A DNA stretch of 64,000 nt, from the NCBI RefSeq assembly GCF_029784155.1, contig NC_073693.1, forward strand, positions 164,096,031 through 164,160,030. The letters run 5' to 3'. Positions 33,876 through 44,865 of this stretch are shown one piece after another (positions within the stretch are counted from its first letter, which is position 1; every line of letters starts with the position of its first letter). Source of the DNA: Uranotaenia lowii. Lineage: Eukaryota; Arthropoda; Insecta; Diptera; Culicidae. A model generated the notes under the pieces. It was not told the DNA's origin, searched no databases, and worked only from the letters and a program-made list of their open reading frames with translations. Both the position numbers and the translations under genes were made by a program.

Positions 33876-34030
33876 GTAGTCGTGAATTCAAAGCAACGTT
33901 GCAGTTTGCGGACAGTTATTGAAAAACTTATCTGGTCCAACCGAGTTCGATGTTTTCTCTTGGGCTCGTACTCGTGGACATCGGCTGAGGAGGCAACTGA
34001 CTTGCTCACTGAGCTATATCACACGCCCAA
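33876..34030 (-). mobile_element. tRNA-derived SINE
   Basis: The minus strand begins 'tgatatagctcagtgagca', a good A-box (TAGCTCAGTGAGCA). About 45 bp on it has a B-box-like GTACGAGCCC, followed by a non-tRNA body ('aaaacatcgaactcggttgga', 'ataactgtccgcaaactgca'). The tRNA-like head plus unrelated body is the hallmark of a SINE. No target duplication could be defined. Confidence 0.65.
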
Positions 34031-34711
34031 AAATGATTTGTGCTGTTGGACGTAAATGAGGGTTTCAGTACGTATTATATTCAGCTATTCATTAAACACT
34101 AGAAAGATCGCACCAGTCAAAATGACTGGTTGGACACTTTGTTGAATATCTTCGCTTTAAAAATTCTACTTTTCATGAATTTTGAATCTCTACAAAACTA
34201 TGTATTTTTTATTTCAATAGCTCTTTTAATAAGCGAGAAAAATTCGCCATGGACACTCGGACCGTGACCAGTCAAAATGACTGGTGAAATTCACAATCCT
34301 ATAATTCAAACAGGATAATTTTTTTTCGCTTGCTTTTGGTTTCATTTTCAATCTACATTCAATACAATGAGCCATGGTTGATTTATGGTGGGCAAAAGTG
34401 TGTCATTCGTTATGAAATTATTGATTTTCGATATGAAGTCATGAAGATTTGTAGAAAAAGTTTTCGGATAGGCCGCTGTGTGGCGCTTCAAGCACTTGAT
34501 TCCCAATTTTTTTGGTCTGTTTTATTGCTCGACTATAAACGAACTTTCTGTAAAAATTTGGCGAAATTTCATTAAGATTTGTAAAAGTTGTGTTAGATTT
34601 AATACATGTCCATTCGAGTAAACGAGTAGTTTTAGGTGATAAATATTTTTTATATGTTGGTTATCCACTATGGGTGCACGGATTCACCGGAGTTGCTGCC
34701 CAAGTATGTAT

Positions 34712-35954
34712 TGTTACGTTTCAACTTTTAGTTTAAAGTTACATCATACGGTAAAGAGCTTTTTTGCAAACTTCTTGTTAATAACCCATTCCCTTTTAAA
34801 AATTCAGAGCGTGTAGACGAAAAAAGAAAAGTGAATACCCCTTTTTGCGAAGCAACAAAAACATTCATAAAAGAAAGGAAACAATATTTCACGTTGGCAA
34901 AGTTGGCTGCTCTGATGCTGTAAATTAATTCATTTCCGGAAAAAAGAGTGGAAGAAACCGGCCGCTCGTCGGCTATCAAGCATTTCGTCCGTGACGGAAC
35001 CGGGAAAAAAAGTTTGATTGCGCTCAGCCATTCGGTCAATAAAATCCCGAGAACAGGGATCAAAAGGTTGCCAGGACCATCGGAAACTTGCCAAAGGGGC
35101 CGTGAAAAACACGTGAGTAACTAAGATCCCTTAAGACCGAAATCGTTTCCTGATCGGAAGTTTGTTTCTCCGTCAGGGCCCCTTTCGTTCACAGTTTCGG
35201 TTGGAAGTCTGACTCCCTATCAGAATCTCGGGAATGATTTTGACTCCGGTCCCGTACGAGATGGAGGAGAATCTTTTGCCCAGGTGGAGGTGCAGCAGAA
35301 ACGGGGCCCAGAAATTCCGGATTGTGCGCCTTTATGGCTATCATCACTCGCAGCTCTTTGGCGCTGATGACAATTCGTCCGCGAGACATTTTCTCGTTCC
35401 GTCCACGATCAATTTGTTGTCCGAGGTCGATCATCGGAGGGGCGAGAAACAAAAGCTGTCGAACTTGCATCCAGTCACGACCACAGGAGGTGACAAGTTT
35501 GGAGTTCGCGGTGCGAGCTTCCGGAGGGTACCCATCCGGAGTGCAGTCGTGCTGATTTTCCCGTATTCAACCAAAATGCATTCGGCCAAGTACAGCAAGA
35601 TACGGGCATTGTGTGCAGCTGTCAGTCTGCGCATCTGGCGCTCACAGGGCGTCGTGTTTCTTGACCGGATAATAGCAGAGATGGAAGGTGGATTATTCGC
35701 TCGTCATCCAGTCCAGTTGAAATCACATTCCCAGGAGAGCAATCTCAGGTGGGGAGGCTTCGACACTGCCTCAGAACGCCGGACAAGACGAATTAAAAAG
35801 GGATGGAAAACCACGTAAGTCACACAATGCTTTGTATTAAGAAGGGTCAATAAAATGGGTAACACCTAACTTTGCAACATTTTGTTGCCTGAAATTAAGT
35901 TTGCGTTGTTTTTAATTCCGGGCACCGAAAGCCAAATTATCATGTTATGTTATA
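34712..35954. mobile_element. Candidate solo LTR (1243 bp) inside TTAA element copy 1
   Basis: The sequence starts TGTTACGTTTCAAC and is flanked by GTAT on both sides (34708-34711 and 35955-35958). The empty site is seen in the other element copy ('caagtatgtattcacatg', inverted near 42425-42450), which shows this is an insertion. It is GC-richer than its surroundings and carries an AATAAA signal near 35849. It ends in TATA rather than CA, so LTR identity is provisional. The 194-codon open frame at 35234-35818 has no recognised domain. Confidence 0.6.
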
Positions 35955-36149
35955 GTATTCACATACATTCTTAGATTATTAGGTTCGACTAATTTTCAAT
36001 GCAAGTTCACTTACAGGTATTCCGGCACCCGTGTATATACCTGGCCAGCTGGCAGCTGATTGAACATTCTTATTGAACATTCTTATTGAACATTCTTATT
36101 ATAAGAGGAAACACATCTTACCTGTCGGCAAATTATGAGATTTGAGCCC

Positions 36150-36250
36150 AAGAGTTATCTTGCCGATACCGGGAATCGAACCCAGAACGCCTGGCATACC
36201 AAGACCACACTTGCGCCAGCCTATCTGGTAGACCACATCAGCGTTAGGAT
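36150..36250 (-). repeat. tRNA-like segment inside the TTAA element
   Basis: On the minus strand: 'gtggtctaccagataggctgg', then about 45 bp later a B-box GGTTCGATTCCCGG. The same segment is present in copy 2 at 42160-42250, so it belongs to the element and was not acquired separately. A-box fit is weak. It is a SINE or tRNA relic incorporated before the two element copies separated. Confidence 0.5.
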
Positions 36251-36891
36251 ATTTCAACATGGGTGCACGGAATGGCTGATAATTTGCCGTTGTAAATTAT
36301 ATAGAAATAAATAGTTTTCAACTTGCTTCAGAACACAAAATATTTTTGAGTTAAGTATGATGTGAAATGCAATATTGTTCAATCGAAAAACTCTTAAGGA
36401 AAAACAAATCAACGTGTACATTTGACAATGTTGATTCATTATTTTTATTTTCACTGTTTTCCGTCGCACGACATAACTTGATGCATATATTTCCTAGAAT
36501 TGACTCGATCCATGGTAACCGTTTTCCAATTTCTTGGATGTTGATCAGATCTTATCAGATAAATATACGATTGTTAAAACCTGTTTTTTTAATAATAAAC
36601 AAATAAATTTATTAATTCAAGAAATAATTGAAATATTTCTTTTCCAGGATTGAAAAAATGGAACTTAAAAAATCGTTATTTAAATCATTATGTCTCAACT
36701 TGAAAGACATGGTTTCGACTTTGGTTTAGTTAAGATTTGTGAAAATGCTTTTTAAAAAATTGCAAAAAGTCCAATACTCATAGTGAAAAACCATGTATAT
36801 AACACAAATTTTTATTTGAATCTGTAAAAGTCATTATTCTTTACCTTTAGCATGCAAAAAAATGATTTTGGATGAATGGCGGCGAATCCGT

Positions 36892-39060
36892 TGTAACAGG
36901 TAGCAAAATTAAGAAATTTCATTTATTTCTTAATACAATTTAGCTTTAACTTTTATTAAAACTCCGTGAACAAAGACATTATTTTATCGAGAGATTTAGA
37001 TGAGAGAACCCACCGTATAATCACTCACAAACATTTCCAGCCGACCAGTACTCAAATTCGCCGCCGTCTTCTGAAAAGCTTTTTCCGCAAGTGACTGTGT
37101 CCTCGCTTAGTCATTTTAGCCGCCGCAAGATTGAATGAGTTCTGTTGCCTAGCGCGGGCGGCTATCTTCTAAATTTGGGGTTTTCTAAATTTGATATATG
37201 CAACACCTTTAGAGGGCGATGACCGTTTGGGATGCTTTGTCCGTGTATGAATCTGATCCAAAGAGAGGGAAGACGTTCTTCTTTTTATTCTTATAATTTT
37301 ATATCTCAGCCGAACTTCGATTCTCAATTTTCGTTCGACGCCTCGGGATGGGCAACCGAAAATTTGAGTTTTGAAAAGAAATGTTTTTTCGGAGAAAGTC
37401 GTGACTTCGAGAGTCGGCACGAATTTCGGTTTTGAAGAAATGTATGGACTCGCTATCTTCTTTTGAGGAATTGATACCTTGACTCGTCCATTTTGTCCTA
37501 GTTTGTGGTAGAGGCAGGACCGGGTATTATAATCCGTGAATCGTGTGCTCTTATTAAAGGTAGAGCTTAAAATGTGAATTTTCTACCCTTTGAGTTTTTA
37601 GTAGAATTAATTTTGTCGTTTTCCCCCGTAGTGTAGTGAAGCATTCGCCAATAAAGTGCTTCGAAAATCATAGGAGTTTTCTTGATAGTGCGATTCAGAA
37701 AATCCTTAGGTAAATTATGCGGAAAATTATTAGTGCGTAGCGTGTTCTAACTCTAATCCCAAAAGCAGATTCAGATCACACTTCCGGTACTGCATATCAC
37801 CGACTCGTGACAAAACACGCCAGCCGAAGCTCCACCCCTACAACAACGGTGGTACGTTCAGGCGGAATAGCAACCGTTACCCCTGAGCGGCATACGCAAG
37901 ACGGCTTCAGTCTTCGGCTCGACGACTACGATTTCATCGGGACGCCGACGGCATTGACCAGACCTCAACAACGACGTCGACATCCGGTGAAGCACGCTGG
38001 TGAACCCACTGGCGGTTGTAACCGTGCTATGAACATCAGCAGCAGCAGCATCGACAGCAGCACAGCAACGGTAGATTCGATGGGTAATTAAACACCAAGC
38101 CCCATGAATCTCTAAGAGTGAGTACTCATCTTATGAAACATATATCCATGCGCATGTGATGTAACCTGATTGGTCCATAGACGACCATTTTCGCCACCAC
38201 CTGACAGCCTAGTCGTCAGCGTTGGTGCTTTACGATCCAATGACTTGAGTTCGAATCTTGGATCTAGACCAATCATTTTTTTCTGCACTGAGTTGCTTTT
38301 TTTAAGACGGTTGTCGTTATTAGCCGTCAAGTCCATGGCCGGCCAGCAAACTACTGAGCCGTTTTTTTGATTAGAACACGCACTACTTTTCCGCACCTGA
38401 GTTCCAGCTAAAAATAGAACAAATTAGGTAGCTCAGAAGTTAATTGGGGGAAAATCTGCAGAGTAGGCCGCACCAAGGGTGCCGAGTTATAAATAGAAGC
38501 TAGCTAGCAAGAAGGAGTTGAATCCCGAATACAAGATTGTAATAAAAGTTGTATAATGGAAATTATTTTTTTGAATACAAAACTCTTTTCGTTTTTCTAC
38601 CGATAAAATTTAGTTTTACTGGAAATTTTAGAGGAAGGGAATTCACATTTCATCGGGCGTATTTTTCTTTTGAGTTGGGTTGGCTCCGATGTTTTCCAAC
38701 CTCCGTTTCTTCCTCCAAAGCAATCTAGGATATCCCGGTCAGAAGAGGTTGACCTATGATAATTTTGCGTTACTTTCCAGAGTTTCTCTCTTAGCCAACC
38801 GAACATTCATTTTTCTCAAAATTTTTAAATTTTCCACCGAACATTCGGTTGGCATCGATCAACTGTTGAGGATCCCAGGGACAGTTGGGGGCTTAATCTT
38901 ATTTGGGTTAAAACTAAGGACTATACCCGCCCTGCGGATAGGTCTCATAGCCGGGCAAAGCAAAACAGGTGGAAGATCTCCCTCTGGGGAGTGGCGCATA
39001 AATCGGCCACTTACCTACCCCTTTTAAAAAACTCCCCCAACCGAACCGCCTCCGGTTACA
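36892..39060. mobile_element. Candidate solo LTR (2169 bp) inside TTAA element copy 1
   Basis: Begins TGTAACAGG and ends CCTCCGGTTACA, i.e. TG...CA with short inverted tips (TGTAAC/GTTACA). It is flanked by CCGT on both sides (36888-36891 and 39061-39064). The uninterrupted site is present in copy 2 near 41300-41320. A plausible poly(A) signal AATAAAG lies near 37650. No gag-pol reading is present. The 94-codon frame at 37807-38091 (Thr/Arg/Ser-rich) shows no domain. A 4-bp duplication fits Ty3/gypsy or Pao-type integration. A non-autonomous LTR element cannot be excluded. Confidence 0.68.
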
Positions 39061-39763
39061 CCGTGCACCCATGGTAAACTGCTCTACTTATAGAAATATG
39101 CTTCATAACCTACAATATCAGGTATTATTTAAAGGCAACGTGTTGAAAAATTTCAAAGCGATGGATTCTAGAAAATATCTACTTATACAAAATTGAAGTT
39201 AAACCGTGCACCCATGGTCAATACCCATAGCCATCTAACTTGATTTTATAATTAGATTGATAATGTGTTTCATTTTTTTTTTTGGATAATTATTTGAAAT
39301 ATTCATTTCATGACATACACACATTCGTCAACTATGACAAAATGATGTTATCGAATAAATAACAAAATAATTTCAAAAGGAAAAAGTTAAAAATATTATG
39401 ATATAAAAAATTTCCCCTTTACCAGTCATTTTGACTGGTCACGGTCCGAATAGGTATGTATATTCAATTTGCCGGTCCTTCTAGTGTTAACAAAAAAAAA
39501 GATCACTCTACTGAACACATGTTTTTCTCGATGTCACACCGAGTTTCATATATGCAATTAAGGGAGGCGAATAATACAAACTAGTTTCGGAACACGTTGA
39601 ATAGTATGAAAACCCCCTTCGCTTAAAAAAAAATGTACCCTCCCACGATAATCATCACGTTTGCCATGGAATCAATTTTTTGATGATCGATTTCAATAAA
39701 CTACTGGCCTCGACGGATCCAGCTCAAAACGGAATCGTAGTATATTAGTGCTCTTCGATCGGA

Positions 39764-40631
39764 ATGGTTGGAAAATTCATTTTATGGTTTGCTGTTTCAT
39801 GTTTGTTTTTCCTTAATAGAAAAATTCAGTATTTAAAAATTTCTGTTTTTTTTTTGTAGATATTTTGGTTGCTGCCGAGGACGCAAGCCAACCTTATGTA
39901 CCGAAAGACGATCCCATCAAGAAGTGGTGCGTCAGAAACAGCGGTTCGGAAGCCGGTTATGAAAAAATGCTAAAAAGTGGGAGCGTTGTGGAAAAATGCA
40001 TTGGCCAGGTTATAGATAAAGCCGACTTCGAGCAAGAACCTACAACCGAAAACAAAATCAAACAAGTCAAAAAGTAACTGTGATTATTGGTTGATTTTAA
40101 ATATGTAGTTTATAAAACGTTTTTGTTCCACAGATATTGTCCGAGATCTGGCGAGTGGCTGAAATGCTTCGAACATCCTCTAGACGGAATTGCTTTATGT
40201 TTAGGAGGAAACGATCTGAATCAAGCTAAACATTTGGTTGACGAAGTGGTTGGCGAGTTAGCTAAAAAACTTTGCGAAAATGATTCGGAATATTTCGTTG
40301 GTAAGTTAAGTGACTGATACTATGCTTATTTTACAAATCGATACAGATACTAGAAAGTTTTTTTAACAATTTTTTCCAAGAACTTTACAAACCCGAATAC
40401 GCTCAGTGTCTGGATCAGTTGTGGAAAATGACCCTCGAGTGTGCCATCGAGCCGGAATATTTGTCACTGTTGGAAATGGGTTGTCCTAACTTGGAAGCCG
40501 TTCGGTCGTGTTTCCAGCAGAGGATTTCCAGCTGTGGTGCTCCGACTAATGTAAGCAGCATTATTTTGCAAACCTTTGTCAGGCCCATATTCCGGTTCAA
40601 CAACTGCACTGAGTCGCCGGACAGTAAATAG
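39764..40631 (+). CDS. Secreted DUF1397 / 27 kDa haemolymph glycoprotein-like protein
   Basis: Four exons: 39764-39800, 39860-40073, 40134-40300 and 40381-40631 (stop TAG 40629-40631). Phases agree at all three introns, giving 222 residues. Exon 1 supplies a signal peptide (MVGKFILWFAVS-YILVAAEDA); its donor T|GTTTGT is weak, so this exon is the least certain. The mature part carries 12 cysteines spread as KKWC, VEKC, YC, WLKC, ALC, KKLC, AQC, LEC, MGC, RSC, SSC, NNC. The spacing and phrases such as VKKYCPRSGEWLKCF, RSCFQQRISSCGAPTN and the final C follow the insect 27 kDa haemolymph glycoprotein family (DUF1397), typically 220-270 aa, secreted, function unknown. It is not an odorant-binding protein: too many cysteines, wrong spacing. 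An AATAAA signal is at 40728-40733. The gene fills almost all of the 1.35 kb between two inverted TTAA elements. Confidence 0.83.
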
Positions 40632-40727
40632 GTAGATATGTTCGGAAGCTTCTGGCTGATTAAATCCTGTCATATTTAGCAATATTTGATTTAGTTGCGT
40701 TGAATTTGTTGTTATTGATCAAAATCC

Positions 40728-40733
40728 AATAAA
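40728..40733 (+). promoter_or_regulatory. Poly(A) signal of the DUF1397-like gene
   Basis: AATAAA 97 bp after the stop codon on the coding strand, the first such hexamer downstream. The TTAA element copy 2 begins about 100 bp further on, so the transcript can end before it. Confidence 0.55.
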
Positions 40734-40835
40734 ATATTATTCACATGCAAGCCGTTGTTGTTACTCAAAATGTTGGGAAGGCAGTATTGATAACCCATAG
40801 ATAAGGCGACACTTTCGCTCTCTACGAATGCTTAA

Positions 40836-43196
40836 CACTAGAAGGACCGGCAAATTGAATATACCTATTCGGACCACGACCAGTCAAAATGACTGGTAAA
40901 GAGAAAAATTTTTATATCATAATATTTTTAACTTTTTTCTTTTGAAATTATTTTGTTATTTATTCGATATCATTTTTGTTATAAAACGGAAATATTTTTT
41001 CACCATGGGTGCCCGGAATCACCTCATTTTCGCATAGTTGACGAATGCGTGTATGTCATAGAATTAAAATTTCAAATAATAATCAAAAAATTAAAACACA
41101 TTAGCAATTAAATTATAAAATCATGTTAGATGGCTATAGCTATTGACCATGGGTGCACGGTTTCACTTCAATTTTGTTTTAGTAGCTATTTTCTAGCATC
41201 CACCGCTCTGAAATTTTTCAACACGTTGCCTATAAATTATACCTGATAATGTAGGTTTTGAAGCATACTTTTTCTATGAATAGAGCAATTCACCATGGGT
41301 GCACGAATTCACCGCCATTCATCCAAATTCAATTTTTTTGCATGCTAATGGTAAAGAATAAAGACTTTTATAGATTCAAATGAAAAATTGTGTTAAATAT
41401 ATGGTTTTTCACTATGGGGGCACGGATTCACTGCGTTTTAATCAAATATTGGACTTTTTGCAAATTTTTAAAAAACATTTTTACAAATCTTTACTTAACC
41501 AAAGTCGAAACCATGTCTTTCATGTTGAGACATAATGATTTAAATAACGATTTTTATTTTAAGTTCCGTTTTTTCATTCCTGGAAAAAAATATTTTAATT
41601 ATATCTTAAAATAATAAATTTATTTATTTTTTAGTTAAAAACAGGTTTTCGCAATCGTATATTTATCTTAAAAAGACATACACCGTCTTAGCCGATTTTG
41701 GCTTTACAGACTGAACAAATGACGTGGACAACTTAAGATTAACATTTAACACCCAGTACCGAGATGGGAATCGAACCCATGCCATCAGTGGACCAGCGAT
41801 TACCGTCTTACCACGCTAACCACTCGACCACCGAGACGTGATAAGATCTGATCAACATCCAAGAAATTGAAAAACGGTTACCATGGATCGAGTGAATTTT
41901 AGGAATTATATGCATCAAGTTATGTCGTGCGACGGAAAACAGTGAAAATAAAAATAAAGAATCAACATTGTCAAATGTTCACGTTGATTTGTTTTTCCTC
42001 AAAAGTTTTTTGAATGATCAATATTGCATTTCAAATACCTATAATATCTAACTCAAAAATATTTTGTGTTCTGAAGCAAGTTGAAAACTGTTTATTTCTA
42101 TATAATTTTCAACGGCGAATTTACAGTCAATCCGTGCACCCATGTTGAAATATCTTAGCGCCAATGTGGTCTATCAGATAGGCTGGCGCGAGTCTGGTTT
42201 AGGTATGCCAGGCGTACTGGGTTTGATTCTCGGTATCGGTAAGAAAACACTTGGGTTCAAACCCCATAAGTTGCCGACAGATAAGATGTGTTTCCTCTTA
42301 TAATAAGAATGTTCAATATGAATGTTCAATCAGTTGCCAGCTGGCCAGGTATACACGCGGGTGCCAGAATACCTGTAAGTGAACTTCCATTGGAAATTTG
42401 TCGAACCTAATATTCTAAGAATGCATGTGAATACATACTTGGGCAGAAACTGCGGTGCATCCGTGCACCCATGGTGGATAACCAACATATAAAAAATATT
42501 CCGTGCACCAATGTTGATATATCATTTAAATTATTCAGTTTCATAGCTGGTCTCTTCAAATTTGAATAAATGAGTAAACAGTTCATAAATATTTTACTCA
42601 TTCTAGTTTAGTATAAAACATATTTATCACCTAAAACAACGCGATTACTCGAATGGACATGTATTAAATCTTACATAACTTTTACAAATCTTGATGAAAT
42701 TTCGCCAAATTTTGACAGAAAGTTCGATTATAGTTGAGCAACAAAACAGACCAAAAAAATTGGGAATCAAGAGCTTGAAGCGCCACACAGCGGCCAATCC
42801 GAGAACTTTTTCTACAAATCTTCATGACTTCGCATCGAAAATCAATAATTTCATTACTAATAACACACTCATGCCCACCATAAATCAACTAGGGCTCAAC
42901 TGTCTTGAATGTAGATTGCAAATGAAACCAAAAGCAAGCGAAAAAAAAATATCTTGTTTGAGTTATAGGGTTGTGAATTTTACCAGTCATTTTGACTGGT
43001 CACGGTCCGAGTGTCCATGGCGGAATTTTTCTCGCTTATTAAAAGAGCTAGTGAAATAAAAAATACACAGTTTTGTAGAGATTCAAAATTCATGAAAAGT
43101 CGTATTTTTTGCGAAATTTTAGAGTGTAGTGTTTAAAAGATATTCAACAAACAAAGTGTCCAACCAGACATTTTGACTGGTGCGGTCTTTCTAGTG
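40836..43196 (-). mobile_element. TTAA-flanked piggyBac-like non-autonomous element, copy 2 (inverted)
   Basis: 2361 bp, bounded by TTAA at 40832-40835 and 43197-43200. The ends are CACTAGAAGGACCGG and its inverse CACTAGAAAGACCGCACCAG. It is the reverse complement of copy 1 (34097-39486) minus the two nested LTR-like insertions, and has its own nested SINE (about 41676-41842). Palindromes ACCAGTCAAAATGACTGGT (or its inverse) sit at 40879, 42982 and, with one change, 43163. Seven copies of a 'CCATGGGTGCACGG' motif are spread through it. No transposase is encoded. Confidence 0.85.
41676..41842 (-). mobile_element. tRNA-derived SINE inserted in TTAA element copy 2
   Basis: The minus strand reads 'cgtctcggtggtcgagtggt' with A-box-like GTCGAGTGGTTAGC, then a strong B-box GGGTTCGATTCCC about 50 bp later, followed by a short body and an A/T-rich tail. 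The corresponding place in copy 1 (around 36560) is uninterrupted, which proves insertion after the two copies diverged. The tRNA-like part is rather complete, but the arm between the anticodon and T stems is not a standard tRNA, so I do not call a tRNA gene. Confidence 0.72.
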
Positions 43197-43200
43197 TTAA

Positions 43201-43555
43201 AGCGCGTTGGTCCAAGTTTCGTGTCCGTAGAGATCAACTGAGAGAAAAAACTTATGAAGTTTTCAAACTCTTTCAACCGTTCTTTTTACCTCCGGCTTAA
43301 AATAAACGATGACACAAGATTTTTTTCAAAAAATGCAATTGTGTCTTTTATTATTATGTAGGTATGTAATTGATAGGAAAAATTTTGGCATTTGAAATAA
43401 GTTTACAAGGAAAAAAAAAACACAGAAATAGTACGGCGGATCGAGGGACCGTGGACCATGAATTAACGATGGCCATAACTATAAAGAGTGTGTCTAGTTA
43501 ACAAATGCAATCCAACTGTCATCGTCTCTCAAGTATATTTTAACATTTATGGTAT
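43201..43555. other. No gene seen
   Basis: Short AT-rich stretch between the TTAA element and the 3' end of the RTE-like LINE. Nothing recognised. Confidence 0.35.
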
Positions 43556-43639
43556 TGACTTGTTCACTCTTTATCTGCTGCTTCTTCCAATCTCACCAAA
43601 ATCAATTCACTTTATTTTTTCCAAGCGTCGTCGACTTAT

Positions 43640-43962
43640 AACACCACTAACTTAATGGTCCCGCGTTGATTCTCCGGAGCATAGGGCCGCGGTAAAAGAC
43701 CTTCACTAATGATCTGATCTGATCCGAAGCCAGCGTCTTAACTTGGTCCCAGACAAGATTCTCGTCGACAGTTCGGATTTTGGCGGCTAGGCTTCGCCGA
43801 CACTAGTTTCTGGGCCTGCCTCTTCTTCGATGTACCTCTGGATTCCATCCAAGCGCCTCTCTGCAAATCTCGTTTTCATCTCTTCGCAGCGTGTGCCCAA
43901 TCCATCTCCACTTACGTTCCCGAATCTCGATTTCTAGCGCCCTTTGATGACACCGGCGATGT
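43640..43962 (-). pseudogene. RTE-like LINE polymerase, C-terminal piece
   Basis: The minus strand encodes [20 protein letters not shown], then [16 protein letters not shown], a stop, and KIRTVDENLVWDQVKTLASD. The first phrases are the characteristic C-terminal tail of RTE-type polymerases of insects. It is cut off on the right by the ATGT-flanked LTR insertion. Confidence 0.8.
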
Positions 43963-44865
43963 TGTAACAGCCGACTAGCTCAACCGGACTGTTCTTCTCA
44001 GGATCGGCCTGGCACTATCCAAGAAGAAGACTCTCGACATTAGGCACGAGTATAAAACAGCGGACTTGGGCAGAACAAACTTAAAAAGGGGGGGGGTTTC
44101 GGATGGCGTGCACAAAACAGGTGGGAATTACATTTTAAAATTTTATTAGGACATTTTGGAGAGGGAGTTTGTTTGAGGAGGTTATACTGACATAGGGTCG
44201 CTGAAAGCTAACACGGTAAAGCTCATACCTGATGGTCCACGTGGTGCTCCGAGCGAGTGGTTGTGGCAAAGGATGCACGCTTTCGGAAGCGCCTGAGCCT
44301 AGCCTCACGGCGGCGAACAAAACCGGATTGTGGGTCCCGGACAGCAAGCAGAGCCGGATGGTGTGGGACCGAAGCCGGGCGGATGGTGGCTACCTATGGC
44401 TTGGATGATGGGTGAACGAACCTGGACGGCTTTAGAGGTGGTGAATACTATAGCGGTCGTAGTCAGCAGGAGCGAACGGATGACTAAGCTCGGATGACCA
44501 GTAGCGACGGACGATTTCCTTTGGGGTCGTTTGGCTTGACCCTTAAACCGGAAGACGTCCCACGTGGCGAACGGGACTTCGTAGTATTCCGGTGACGTAG
44601 ACGATGGTCTTACTTTGATCGTGGTCGCAATCCAACTCCTCGAGCTGATCAAACTCCACCTCGAAGTTACCTCCCGATTGCTCTCCGTGTTTCTTTTTCC
44701 TCCCTCCGTTTTGCGCTGTCCTCCAGTGTTGACAATCTTACTCCTGGCAACCTGTCATTCTCATGACGACCCATGCAGCATAACAAGGGATAGGAATGAG
44801 GAAGTAAACACGGAAAAAAACTACTAACACGCCTATCTTTGCCTTTGTTACACTGTTTGGTAACA
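43963..44865. mobile_element. Candidate solo LTR (903 bp) inside the RTE-like LINE
   Basis: Starts TGTAACAGCCGAC and ends GTTTGGTAACA (TG...CA, with inverted tips TGTAAC / GGTAACA). It is flanked by ATGT on both sides (43959-43962 and 44866-44869). It carries a TATA-like 'gtataaaacag' near 44050. It is GC-richer than the surroundings and has no gag-pol reading. The pattern fits a solo LTR of a Ty3/gypsy-type element. Confidence 0.7.

Larger units (their letters stand above)
34097..39486 (+). mobile_element. TTAA-flanked piggyBac-like non-autonomous element, copy 1 (with nested LTRs)
   Basis: The left end CACTAGAAAGATCGCACCAG follows TTAA (34092-34095, one extra A before the element). The right end is the inverse CACTAGAAGGACCGG, followed by TTAA (39487-39490). 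Sequence CACTAG next to TTAA resembles the CCCTAGAAAGAT end of piggyBac. Removing the two nested insertions (34712-35954 and 36892-39060) leaves about 2 kb that is the reverse complement of the copy at 40836-43196. Subterminal 19-bp palindromes ACCAGTCAAAATGACTGGT occur at 34112, 34267 and 39421. No transposase ORF is present, so it would depend on an enzyme supplied elsewhere. Confidence 0.82.

Noticed and set aside
35234..35818. 194-codon plus-strand open frame
   Set aside because: It lies within an LTR-like insertion with target duplications, overlaps equally long frames on the other strand and shows no domain.
37807..38091. 94-codon Thr/Ser/Arg-rich frame
   Set aside because: Located inside the 2.17 kb candidate solo LTR; no start context or homologue recognised.
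39764..40631. Odorant-binding protein gene
   Set aside because: Size, signal peptide and cysteines suggested this first, but there are 12 cysteines and their spacing fits the 27 kDa haemolymph glycoprotein (DUF1397) family, not the six-cysteine OBP pattern.
41752..41842. tRNA gene on the minus strand
   Set aside because: A- and B-box-like sequences are present but the cloverleaf is not complete, and the insertion has a SINE body; classed as tRNA-derived SINE.
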